Shown piece by piece: positions 21,993-33,930 of a DNA stretch of 64,000 bases. The stretch is taken from NCBI GenBank assembly GCA_022113835.1, contig JAILWY010000009.1:1463501-1527500 (forward strand), read 5' to 3'. The number at the start of each line of letters is the position of its first letter. Within the stretch, counting starts at the first letter, position 1. Under the pieces are notes generated by a model. The model was not told the DNA's origin and made no database searches. It saw only the letters and a list, made by a program, of their open reading frames with translations. The translations under genes and the position numbers were made by a program. Origin of the DNA: Atopsyche davidsoni. Taxonomy: Eukaryota; Arthropoda; Insecta; Trichoptera; Hydrobiosidae.

Positions 21993-23088
21993 ATGAAGTT
22001 CATAATTCTGTTTTTCATCGTCGGATGCGCTCTGGCTCTTCCCAGGAATAACCACAAGCGATATGCTGGTGAGTTCATTATTTTTTTGTGATGCGGAACT
22101 AATCTACGCGGCCGGATCTTCGAGTGCTCTGCCCGCAGTGCTAAATCAATCTAAAGATAAGTTTCCTCATCGCGTGATAATCATGCAATCGACACAAGCA
22201 GCGTCAATTGTTCAATTAACTTTGAACGTAACAGCAGTAACTTCAGTAACAGCAGTAACGAATTCTGATAACGCAATTTTACATTTTTTTCCCCTTTAAA
22301 GATTAATATTTGAAGCATTGCGGACAATGTTTGGTGTTGGTTTTGCAATAATGATTGAGGTTTTCTAATTGAGAGCGATTGTTGCAGCTGCTGCGCGCCT
22401 GCAGGCGGCGGCTCGCCCCCGGCTCGTGAGGCGTGCTCCAGCACACCACCGCACCATGCTCATCAGCGGCTACTATCGTCCACTGTTCGCCCAGCGCCGC
22501 ACCGGATACGAGCCCGAAACGGCGATGACCGCCTTCGCTACCGGAGACAGCGTGGCCGCCGGATCCTACCTCGGCTCCCAGGCCGCGCCCTGCGCCAGCT
22601 GCGGCGAGCAAGACAACACCGAGTTCATCGTCGCTCCCGAGGTGCAGAACCCTGAGCTCGACCAATCCCAGCTGGAGGAAGAAGCTCCCATCGGGGACTT
22701 CCCCGAAGCCCCCGAGGGATTCGTCCAGGAGCAGCCCGACTCCGAGGTGGCCGACCCCAAGCCCGCGAGGACCCCCAAGAAGAAGCCCAGCAAGAAGGTC
22801 GAGCAGCCCGAGGACGATGGTAGCGACGAGATCGGAGAGGAGCCCGCTTCGGTTCTCAAGGCTGGACGCGGTCCCCACAACTCCTTCTTCCCCATCGTGT
22901 TCGGCGGGTACCCTGGAGGCGCGCGGTCCGGAGCCTCTGCAGGGGCTCCTGGAGTGACTGCCATCGCCAACAGCTACAGCACCGGAAAGGGGGGCGTCGC
23001 CACCAGCCACGCCACCGCCTACGGCTCCGGGGCGCCGTCCCGCTCCAGGAAGCGCACCGAGACGCCCGCCGAAGACGACGACGAGTAG
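21993..23088 (+). CDS. Secreted Pro/acidic-rich protein with DUF4774-like C-terminal region
   Basis: Exons 21993-22068 and 22388-23088 join through a 319-bp phase-1 GT-AG intron (GTGAGT donor, TTGTTGCAG acceptor) to give 258 residues. Residues 1-15 (MKFIILFFIVGCALA) are a signal peptide. A short LPRNNHKR segment ending in dibasic KR follows, so a propeptide is likely. The middle is rich in Pro, Glu and Asp, with a basic PKKKPSKK stretch. The C-terminal part (FFPIVFGGYPGG, then STGKGGVATSHATAYGSG) resembles, from memory, the insect DUF4774 family of secreted proteins of unknown role. An RSRKR furin-like site lies 10 residues before the acidic end TETPAEDDDE. Codon use is strongly GC-rich against AT-rich flanks. 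An extracellular matrix or cuticle role is inference; the biochemical function is unknown. Confidence 0.88.
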
Positions 23089-23196
23089 AGCCCCCTCCAC
23101 TGACGCACGCCACGGAATTACGTTTCATATAGATTTATTTCAGATAATATAAATTATACAACAACAAAAAAAATATCATGAAAGTATTGCTTGAAG

Positions 23197-23206
23197 AATA
23201 AATAAA
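23197..23206 (+). terminator. Polyadenylation signals of the DUF4774-like gene
   Basis: Two overlapping AATAAA hexamers (23197 and 23201) lie about 110 bases after the stop codon, followed by A/T-rich sequence. Confidence 0.7.
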
Positions 23207-26200
23207 AAGAGAACTTTCTCTACAAAATATGATTATTTTACTTTAAAACATTAGCCATACATGTTTCACAACCAAAGTGATTTAATATCGGTCAATCATC
23301 GGAACCTAGTGTCACTATATTTTTGGTGACATTTTCACATCGGTAACACTTTTTCATTAAAACAGCCATTCAACATACTGACCTTCTAAAAATACAATGA
23401 TTTAATGCGTTGTACTACTTAAAACCACCGAAGTATAATTTAAGACACCAAGTAAAAAATATATAGTGATCACCAACTATGACAAGAGATCAACCTATTT
23501 TTATAGTTTATTTTTTATTTTCAACATAAATAATAATCTAGACAAGTTCACATCTATCAATTAACTTCATGGTATCATGTCCAAATATCAAACCCATATG
23601 TTAGCGGCTTAAAAATACATCAAACATTGTATTTACAGAAAAAATAATTATTTAATTATCAACAAAATAGTCAAGCTGCTTACACGGGTAGATACACAAC
23701 CGATTTTGATGTTTTTTTTTATAGTTTACTTAAAAATATGCAGAAGAGACTTGGTGCATGTGTGGACAGCTTCAAAATATAAAGGGGCATGCGATATGCT
23801 CCCATTGCTGCCCCCAACTCATCCAAGATTGGATGTTTAGACTCCCAACTCAGTTTGTCTTCTTAAAGACCTCTCCCGTGTTTGACTTATACATACAAAT
23901 ACATGCAAAATATAATTAAAAAGTGATCAAACAAGCTAGGAAAACAAAACGCATTTGCTTCCAAAATCAGCCAATTTTACGATGTCCATACGACTCACGT
24001 ATTTTAGAAATCAGTGGCGTGCGGTCAGTCAAAAATCAAGACAAGCAGTTTCGTTCACTGAATATGGTCGAGTCTAATAAATCACGCAGTTAACTTGTTA
24101 TATAGTAAACACGATAAAAAATATTGCCACGACAGTTTAATATAATATTTTATATCTGTGTTTGGCAAGCAATACTTTATTGTTTGTGTGAACCGTACGC
24201 TAATGGTAAAGGTAAAATATAAACATCTTTAAAGTTTGTTAAACCGAGAAAAATAATAAACTCATTGATACGTCCTCGTTCTTACGTAGATGTAACAAAT
24301 AATACATTTTTTTTTTTGTAGATGATGTGGACAATTTCTTGATTTTACCCTTCCTTGCGAGTATTGCTACCAATCGAGATATGTTGATTCCAACCAATAT
24401 TATTGGCAATTTTGGCAGTATTAAAAAATAAATATACTAAAATAAAACATTGAATTAATTATTATTTAAATTAAAACTAAAAACTCTATCAAGTTTTTTC
24501 TGACAAAAATCTTGTACATATGAAAAGTAACTAACTGGCCATACACACAAAAACGTAAAAATAATATTAAGAACAGATAAGGTTTCTCTATCTTTATGCA
24601 AGTATATATAAAAATCACTATTACATGTTGGAATTTTCATCAAAAATATACGATTCAAAAGAAAAGGTTTTAAAGTATTTTTGATGTCAGATAAAATGTA
24701 CAACCATATTAAATCAAATAAAAATCTGCAAGTACGAATAAATAAGCACTGTGAGATTGAAGGTGTTGTGATTTGATAATTGGATTCTATTGGAATCGAC
24801 CAAAACATTTTACAAAAACCCATAAAAAAACATCTCAATCCTTATGAGGCACCGGATGGTTGGTTTTATCAATTAAGTGCAACATCACGGTCTTATGGAT
24901 CCATTAACAATGAGTGCGAGAGACTGCAGTTTAGATTCAAATAATCAGTATCTCAATGTATAAATGTTCAATATCAATTTATGGTAGGTAGTAATTTATA
25001 CTGCCCCTATTATTTTCTGATATAAATACTACCACCATTATTTTAATTGTTTCGTTTCAGTTAGCATGTCAACAGCTATAAGCAAAACAATTTTTTTTTT
25101 AAATACCACTGATCAAAGCATTTTCAGACTTAAAATACATTGTAAAATTGAGTTCAAGTCAAATCAAAACGTATTGATGTTTTATTTGCCGATTGGTACA
25201 ATAAAGTATCTTAAATTATCTTAATTATGTTAAGCAGCTATAAAATCTTTTGCGCTTTGTAATTTTAGATAAGCTATTACCAAAAGCATTTTTTGGCAGA
25301 AATATAAATCATCATGGTGTTGCATGCATCGACCCCCAGTCATAGCAACCACTGGAGCTTACTTCGGGTGTTCCCCGTTACATGAACTTGATCGTTCCGC
25401 AAAAAAACAAGACATTACTTGAAACCTGTTCCGTATAGTATTGCGCCATTCGTAGAACGACTCCCGTGTGTTTTGTTTTCAGCCAGCTCTTCTACGAACC
25501 ATAACATGGTTCGAGGACCATCTAAAAACAGGCTTCTCGGTAACCCCATAATATTATATTAGCCGCTGGCATTATAAGTACATTTATTCATTTGTTTTAT
25601 TTAGTCGAGTTTAAAAAAAAAAACACTTAAACCTCCATGCATTTTATGCCTCGCCGTAGTGCAGTGGAAAGTAATTGATTTGTAATCATATGCATACATA
25701 TTGTATTGATGAAAACAAACTTTTTAATGGTACCCATAATAAAGTAATAAAAATTACAATTATGTTTTAATATAAAATAATAAATAAAGGAAATTGTTAA
25801 TTTATAATAAATGGATTTTCAAGAGATAAAACTTTCAGATTACAGAGATTTAGTATTTATACCGATACCTATAAAGCTTATTTTTATTAAATTTATGTGA
25901 CAATCATTTTTATTATTTAAAATTTATAAATCCGCATTGTAGACCTTAAGCATTGAACTCATGTGAAATGATAATCTACTGAAAGATTCTGATTCATACA
26001 TATTATCTATATGTATATAATACAATTCTTACTTGTGGGAAGATCTACGAATCTATACATCATGGATACAGTATCAAAGTATTGATCTTGTGGTATATCG
26101 TAGCTTTAAGAACAGTACAAGTACTTTTGCAATGTGGCATAGTATATTTTAGTTGTATTAGTGAATACTTGCGCGTTTTTTTAACATTGCCCAATACATG

Positions 26201-27050
26201 TAAATTTGCTTTCAAAAAACATCTTAACCTCAAGCATGTAAAATTAAATAAATGTACCAGAAATTTCACTTAATACTATAAAAGCTGTCGTAGTGCTAAT
26301 AATCACTTGCTTACCTTTTTGAAGTACATAATTATATGCAAACAAACATTAAGTTCTAACTTAAAACTGTTCAAAATATAATTTTGCTGATATTTATTGA
26401 ATATTTTCCAGAAATAAAATTTTAAACCAATGACATCAAATAAGATTAATTTTAACTATTGTCAGTATCTACGTATGGTAAAAATATAAATTAAAATAGC
26501 GTCCAGCCAGTTATTCGAATGAACATTCAATTTTTTGCATTTGCTATTATGTCTGGGTGATGTAATATTATTTGAAAAAACAAGTATTGTTATTTTGACA
26601 AAACAAAGCAAATTCGTGAGGTAAAATTAGATTATAGATTTGGAAACGTTCCGCTTTATCAACGCTCAATACATTGTACGTAATCTTCGTGGAAGCTATA
26701 ATGTAAACAATTAATCGGAAATTCTCGTTTGATTTATCTATTATTGTTAATAAATGATATACAACAGACCACTGTGTGAGTATGTCGTGATTATTGTATC
26801 AAACGATCAGAAAAATCTATCGACTGGAACTAACAATAATAACTCGATAATAAACTCGTGACGTTCCGAGTCGAAAATATAAATCTCTGGACGTTTCCAA
26901 GTACACTCCTTAATTAAACCGCAGGACCGGTTATAAGCATGCAAAAAACCCTGCAAAAACGACGAGAGAGCACTTACTGCTCTAAAAAATAGATAACAAT
27001 AAAAACTAGTTTCAGCGAGGATCGCTCTGATGCTGCGGAGACGGCTGGAG
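23207..27050. other. Intergenic AT-rich region
   Basis: About 3.8 kb between the two secreted-protein genes with no supported gene. A 127-codon minus frame at 24455-24838 is AT-driven and lacks a domain. Weak SINE-like heads occur near 24010 (AGTGGCGTGCGGTC) and 25651 (CGCCGTAGTGCAGTGG). Nothing else was recognised. Confidence 0.5.
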
Positions 27051-27058
27051 TATATATA
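27051..27058 (+). promoter_or_regulatory. TATA box of the Gly/His-rich protein gene
   Basis: TATATATA lies 47 bases before the ATG. Transcription would start near the CACAGTC at about 27080, leaving a 5' leader of only about 25 bases. Confidence 0.75.
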
Positions 27059-27104
27059 CCGGCAGGGAAGTCCGAAGAGCACAGTCTGCCTGCAACTGGA
27101 CACG

Positions 27105-28432
27105 ATGAAGAAGTTTCTGGCAACCTTTGTGGTGCTGCTGCCCCTGGCAGCTTGCCTGCCCATCTTTGACTATGGTGAGAACCTCCGCCATCATAAGTGC
27201 ATCCTCGTCAGCCAACGCTGCACCAAGTCCACAGTGAAGCCACGATAATATTACGTTTTATACTTTGCAATATTAGAAGTGATCGGTTCAATGTGTTTCA
27301 ATAATATCTGTTACAGTATTCTGTCATGTGATTGTTCATTCTTTTTGTCTAATAATTGTGGATAAATACAAATTCGGTTCTACTTTGATTTGATATTTAA
27401 AATTATTTTTACTTTGAGTTGGATATGTACACGTAACACAGTAGTTATAGCTTTCTTTATAGACTTAAATAAATATATTAAAGTATATTCATGACCATTG
27501 TATATATAATATAATCTGTTTATAAAATGTTTACTTATATGTGATTAAATTTTTATTCCTTAGATGAGAGCGTTGCTCTGAAAAGAGTAGCGCGTGGCTA
27601 CGGAGGTGGTGGAGGCGGGGGTGGCGGCGGAGGCGGCGGCTACGGTGGTGGACACCATGGCGGTGGAGGAAACCACGGAGGATTCGGTCAGGGCGGCTTC
27701 GGAGGAGGAAGTCACGGCGGTGGTGGCCTCCACGGTGGGGGCGGCGGAAGCGGACTTCACGGCGGTGGAGGCGGAAGCGGTCTTCACGGCGGTGGAGGTG
27801 GAAGCGGTCTCCACGGTGGTGGAGGCGGAAGCGGTCTCCATGGGGGTGGAGGCGGAAGCGGTCTCCATGGCGGTGGGGGCGGAAGTGGTCTCCATGGCGG
27901 TGGGGGTGGAAGCGGTCTCCACGGCGGTGGTGGCCTCGGCGGACATGGCAGCAGTGGCTTGGGTGGAGACAATTTTGACTTCGGAGGCTTCGGCGGACAG
28001 CACGGCGGCGGTGCCGGTGGACAGCACGGCGGCGGCGCTGGTGGAAGTGGCCTCCATGGTGGATTCGGAGGAGACGATGGCGGCTTCGGAGGCGGTGATC
28101 ACGGAGGCGGTGGCTACGGAGGCTCTCACTCACAGGCTTCCGCCCAAGCCTCCTCATCTTCTTTCGGAGGACACGGGGGTGGGGGATACGGAGGGTGAGT
28201 ACCAATTATAAAATATTTTCTTCTAAAATATGCAAAAAAGACTTTCATTTAGGACTTAGGATGTATAGCTTACATTATTTACTGTATTTTGTCGATCTTT
28301 GTAGCAAATATACGAACAAAACGATTTGAGTTAAAACATATTTGTGCTTATGGTGTCTATCGTGCCGTTTAGCCTATTTTCTTTATCTTATTTCCTCATG
28401 GTTATTTTTCTTCCAGCCACCCTCACCATTAG
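27105..28432 (+). CDS. Secreted glycine/histidine-rich repeat protein
   Basis: Three exons, 27105-27174, 27564-28194 and 28417-28432, with GT-AG introns of 389 bp (phase 1) and 222 bp (phase 2), give 238 residues. Residues 1-18 or so (MKKFLATFVVLLPLAACL) form a signal peptide, then PIFDYDESVALKR ends in a dibasic site before the mature chain. The chain is almost wholly Gly with His, Ser, Leu and aromatic residues. It includes seven tandem nine-residue units HGGGGGSGL (27731-27919), QHGGGAGG repeats and a Ser/Ala-rich stretch near the end. The last exon adds only HPHH; without the last splice a TGA follows at once. Composition fits cuticle, silk-associated or other structural glycine-rich proteins. 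Some glycine-rich antimicrobial peptides share such composition, so the role remains inference. Confidence 0.9.
27731..27919 (+). repeat. 27-bp coding minisatellite, seven units
   Basis: Seven units of exactly 27 bp start at 27731, 27758, 27785, 27812, 27839, 27866 and 27893. Each encodes HGGGGGSGL. An eighth, diverged partial unit begins at 27920. Differences are almost all at third codon positions, as expected for selection on protein repeats or recent unequal exchange. Confidence 0.93.
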
Positions 28433-28535
28433 GTCTAATGAAAGAATCTTCCCAGACGCGGCCATCACGAGAAGCATGACTCTTCAACGTGCATAACTTT
28501 ATTTTTAAGATAATAAGAAGCATTCGGCTATTTTG

Positions 28536-28541
28536 AATAAA
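28536..28541 (+). terminator. Polyadenylation signal of the Gly/His-rich gene
   Basis: AATAAA about 105 bases after the stop codon, followed by a T/G-rich stretch. Confidence 0.75.
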
Positions 28542-31500
28542 ACTTTTATTGTGATATTAAAGTTAGTTTTCTATTGTTGCGTTTATATTTTATATTAAAA
28601 ATAATGAATGTCACAATTCGACTGTTTTATACATCGTGATAAAATAAAACTACTCAATACCTTTTTAGAAAAATCGCTTTATTTAATTTATATTATCTAA
28701 AATACAACACAATATCCCAATTTTTATTTAAACTCCCACCTTTCCTTACATTCCTGAAAATGAGCAAATGGTTTTTATGGTTGTTTTGCTCAAAATTAAA
28801 ATGATATTATTTGTTTTAGCATTATTATTTTTTTGTTATGTAAATAACATCTTGAACATCGAGAATTTTTTCAGATCGTATATTTCAATCAATATAACTT
28901 CAAAGAAAGCGGAAAAGTCCACCTTATATGTTTAATATCGAAATTTAATAAACATGTGAATATTTTTTTAACTTTTTAGGAAAATGTTTCTCCAACGAAA
29001 ATATCGTAAAACCTTCACTTTTGAAAAAAATATTATGCCCAAAAACCTCATTGATTCCTTGATTCAAACAAATAATCCTCATTGATTGAAACAAATAAGG
29101 AATAATTAATAAATTAACTTGAGATAAATATTGTATAATTAAATAGCTCTTATAATAAGAGATGCAGTAAGTATTTGAAAATTGCTAACAATGATATGAA
29201 AGAGTTTAGGTTTAAATTTAAATCTTTATTTTATTGGACTTCGTGAAAAAATCCACAATCTCCGTCACAATTTAACTGAATTGTTAAAAAAGAAAAAAAT
29301 GTTAATTCCTATACAATGGCGGTAGTAATTTAACTGATAGGTCAGATATTTTCAAATGAAAACATGTTTTCTTGCAAACACCTAAAAATAGAGGACACTA
29401 TGGGCTATTTTTAGCTCGGTTGGGGTTTACGTTGCCACATGCATAGGCTGCTTATCTCCGGCAACAAATTTCACAGACATTGAAAAAAACGCAGCGCCTT
29501 TGAAGTAGCAACGATGCTACGAGTCTATACATTACAATGTAATTTTATAATAAACAAATGACCTGGATCACGGAGTTCATGGACACACAGCACTATACAG
29601 GTGGCGATCGAGCTCTGGAATAAAGACTATTAAGTCATGTGACCTGGCAATTGCATTAGGTTAGGTTGAGAATTTGAGTTTTATTTAACAATATGAAGCA
29701 ATTGAAAACGATGAAGGCATAAAAAAAAGATGGTAATAAGATAAAATCACAGTCATTGAACTTTTTATAGAAAATCATGTCTTGCTTTATTGATTTTGAT
29801 ATTGGGAACTACACCTGTTTCAAAAGCTTAACAATATATGTAGGTACGTATTCAGGATGACTTTTTTATACAATAATTAATAATTGATAGCAAATAAAAC
29901 ACTTATGATACATTTTGTATATTGTCATTTATTTTTGGATATACATATAAGAGAAGTATAATAATAATAATAGACTAAAATATTAAAAAAATAAACAATT
30001 GATATAAAAGGCCAAAATTTCACACATCTTTTTGGCCTTAACTCTGAGGCATAAAGTTTAACAATAATGCAGTCTCATGGAAACACTGTTTTACTAACAA
30101 TCTTTCAGAGGTATGACTTAACGTAACATCAAGAACTACTTAAAACTGTCCATCAGATTTACTATCTCTCTATACAAGTATTTGGGGCAAACGTGTAATA
30201 TAAATTTAAACTATACGCTCTCAACTCGTTATATACTAACACTTAATAAAATATATTATATTTATAATAGATACACTTTATAATATCTGTTAGTAACTTG
30301 AATAGGTTTCTAGCGACCTTGCGTTGTTGAAAATGAAAGATTTATCTTTTCAGTGGCTCGTTAACATGGTTTCGTTAAATAATTTAATTTATAAAAGAGG
30401 ATTAGGTTCCCAATTTTCTTAAAATCTTTAATTGTATTAATAATAAAATATTCATAACAAATATAAAAACACAATAAAAAGTGCTTCAGTACAGCCAATA
30501 ATTATTAGATTCGTTCATAATACTTATCTACACACAATAATTTCAACCTAAGTATTTCAAATAGCGTTTATAAATAAATCATATATATTTACATGTTGGT
30601 TTAATAAACATGTTTAAATAAACATATGCAGTTAAAAATGATTACAATTTTTATAAAAATAGGAAAAAAAGTTAAATTATGCTTTAAAATATTGAGAACT
30701 CAGTAATTAGTGTGTAATTAAAGTTGAATAATTATAAACAATAAAAATATCTAAGTATTTATGTAAATTAAAGTTACTTATGGATTATTGGTCATATTTT
30801 GAGGAATGAATATATTTTTTAATAAATTTTAATATTTATTTATATTTATTTGTCAATAATCAGTATTGATTTTTTTGAAGAAAAAAGACCTGCACATTTG
30901 AACAGAAATAAACAAAATGTTTTTAATAGAAATTTAATCTACTAGAGAAACATAATGAAACTATGCATATATTGTTATACCGCATTAAAAAATGAAACTG
31001 AATGAAAAGAGTAATTTGTAATAAAAATATATGGTCAAAATTCATGTTTCTCTTGAAAATTGAATAAACAAAATATTTTGTTAACTAATGCGATAATAAT
31101 TAGTTTAAATTTTTAAAATATGGTAAACAATCGTAAAGCTAATGTATTTACACCGTGGTATATTATATTGAGAGCAGTAAAGCAAATTGACATAATCAGC
31201 AAAATTTACAATTTTATTTGTCTTCTTAAAAAAATATATATAATATAATTTTTTTAATTTCGATTTGTTTAATGCCATTTACCGATCGGTCAATTTATAT
31301 TTCTGCTGTCAATACGGTCTAAATATAAACCATCTAAACTCTTGAAGTAAACCAAATCAAGTAGTTTTATTTACATGACTTGTACTCTGATCTGTTATTG
31401 CACAAAAATTACTGTATTTCATCTCAAAATTAAATGCCTAGCAGGTTTGAGGAGAAAAAAATCTTTATCGATGTTTATGTTTTGCCCCATATTTTTTTTC

Positions 31501-33730
31501 AATGTAAAATCAATAGGTAGGTGGCAGAAAAATTTGGGATATTTAATGAAAAAATTCTGGTAGAATCATTAATAACCGCACCAACTCCATGACGGAATCA
31601 ACTTTTTTTTGAGTATTTTATAATTTCAGATTCACAGAGATATTAACTATTTTAAAACAATAAATACATTCAATAATACAAGTATAAAGAACCAAAAAAA
31701 TATTTTGTTCATCTGAAGTAGGTATATTGATTATTGATAAAATATGAAATTACCACTATTCGCTCAAGTTGGGACCAGCATTTTACTCTTTATACGTTCA
31801 TAAAAATCATCTTTATTGAAATCAGATCTTTGTCACAATATCAAACTTTTAAAAGTTTGTCATAATTATTTATGCGGGTCTAATTAGGCAGCTTTTAGGC
31901 AAGCAGTTCAATATATAGAAATGTATATACACAATAAGTTTATTATTACATGTAAACATTTCTTTTAAGGAATACAAAAAGGATAGCATATTTGCACAAA
32001 TTAAATATTGTGCTAGATATTTGTCAACAATTAAATTACACTAGAGAAACTCAAAGAATGAAAATAAAACACTGGCCCTCATAAATAATAATAAAACATT
32101 GTTATTGTATTGCACATTTTTATGTAATTCTTTTCTAATTCAGCCTTGACATATCGTTCGCTTGCCTCTACCCACATTCAACTACATTATCACCAGCAAT
32201 GACATTTTGGAATCTGTTGACGTAATGAAGTATGCGACTTCATTCATATAGCATTTGTCTTAAAATAGTGTGAACTTTAATATTGTCATAAGAAAACAGA
32301 AAGATGGAGTCATAAGAAGATCAGATCACATGGGAAAGAGATGAATAGAACATATAAATTTCTAGATAATTGTAGCATAAAGGTTTTTATATAGTGTGTT
32401 TATTGATCATTAAAAGTTATTAAAATTAACAAGTTTCTGTTATGTTACTTTGTTTTAGAGTATATGGAAGTAGAGCAGCTTCATCTTTTGTCCCTTGCAG
32501 TCTTTGAGAGATTTGGTAAACATTTTTTTACAACAATGAAAGGTTCTGAATTGAAACAAGTGAATGTGTCCAACCTAATTTAGAAATAATTAGACAACAT
32601 AGAGAGTGAAGGCTTAAGAATAGCAGACTAGTTCTTTAAATGTGACTTTTTAACACTTTCTATAATAGTAGTACATTACACTATCTCACAGTAAAAATAA
32701 ATTATATTTAATACCTGAACCTGTAATATAAGACCGTGCCTAGTGTTCCATAAAAATACATATTCATGAGAACTTTACATTACAATAAGCTCATTCATTT
32801 TCAGTTCAAACGATGGCAAACAATCATCCGTTAGCGGGAGGAACTCTTTCAAGTAAATCGCTTAGAATAAACTTTTGAGTGTGACCTCCGCATAGAATAC
32901 TTTTACTTTATCCCTGGATACATTTCCAAACTTGCTCTCTAAGTGGTCAGCACCATCACAAATACAACAAAGTCTTTTAATACGTCACCTGTCCTTCTTT
33001 AAAAAAAGCAAATTGTAAAAAGTTAGATATAGAATATTTAGTAAATTATATAAATATTTATTTAATATTTTTATTAATTTAGATAGTACAATATATTAAA
33101 TTTCATTATTATAACCAATTCACAGCTTTAATTATATATTTTTTATATAAATTAAAGAAATTATTGGCTCGCATATATTCTAATTAAAATTAAAATTAAC
33201 ATGGTCAAACAATAAAATTAATAGAATCGTAACACATTAAAAGTATTTTTTTATATATACTTACATTTATCATCTATCATTACCTACCATTTACAAAGTA
33301 TGAAACATACAAAAGTAAAAAAAAACAGCTTTAAACGTATTATGTAAAAATTATTTGTTAGAGTATGTATAATTATCTAACAAAAGATCTACAAAACTTT
33401 ACACATTCTCACCTAAAATTAAATTCACATAACATTATGGCATTGATCAACCTATCTCATTATATAAAAATACGTGGGCTTCGGAAATGTCTTCACTCTT
33501 TGAATAAACACGCATTGGGATCACTAGCACGACACTTCAGCTCCACGAGTACAAGTCACGTCAATCAAATAAATTAAAATAATTATCACTTTTCTGTAAC
33601 ACTTTCCGCATGGTATTAAATAATTATACCATTCATACTGGACCCTCTTCTCCTTGCACGATTATAATTAATATTTTGGTTTCATCATTAGAAAAGTCGT
33701 CAAGAGAGCCGACTATTTTCTTTATAGATT
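28542..33730. other. AT-rich region between convergent genes, including 3' flank of the transporter
   Basis: About 5.2 kb of A/T-rich DNA without a supported gene or clear transposon. The right end must contain the 3' untranslated region of the minus-strand transporter. Minus-strand AATAAA hexamers (TTTATT on plus) near 33057 and 33071 are candidates for its end, but many other hexamers exist. Short frames here are compositional. Confidence 0.5.
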
Positions 33731-33930
33731 TCAAACTGTGGTATCGTCAGTTGGCGCCGTCAGAGGAGTCGTAGACGAGTCTTGAGGTAATGGTTTTGAT
33801 ATGCACTCTACTGACTTTGTAGATATGACGTCTGAAATGTCTGCTTCAGGATTTATATCTATTCGTTTTGCTTTATACCAAACCACACAATCAACTAAGA
33901 ATGCTAGGCCCATTATTCCACCAGTTGTTC
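33731..33930 (-). CDS. Oatp74D: Oatp74D last coding exon (residues 665-730) and stop
   Basis: Encodes the last membrane segment (GGIMGLAFLVDCVVWYKAKR), a Ser/Thr/Pro-rich cytosolic tail and the terminal DTTV. That end fits a class I PDZ ligand and matches the fly protein's end as I recall it. TGA stop at 33731-33733. Confidence 0.93.

Noticed and set aside
22303..23100. 265-codon minus-strand frame over the DUF4774-like exon
   Set aside because: It is the antisense shadow of a GC-rich coding exon. The sense frame is supported by splice sites, signal peptide and promoter.
24455..24838. 127-codon minus-strand frame
   Set aside because: A Phe/Ile/Leu/Lys-rich product as expected from AT-rich DNA, with no promoter, splice or domain support.
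27531..28205. 224- and 189-codon minus-strand frames and a 205-codon plus frame over the Gly-rich exon
   Set aside because: These arise from the 3-base periodicity of a GC-rich glycine repeat. The Arg/His-rich and Ala/Thr/Ser-rich products have no signal or domain, and the spliced +2 frame has signal peptide, introns and TATA box.
29400..29480. A-box-like TAGCTCGGTTGGG stretch as a possible tRNA
   Set aside because: No matching acceptor, anticodon or T arm could be paired around it.
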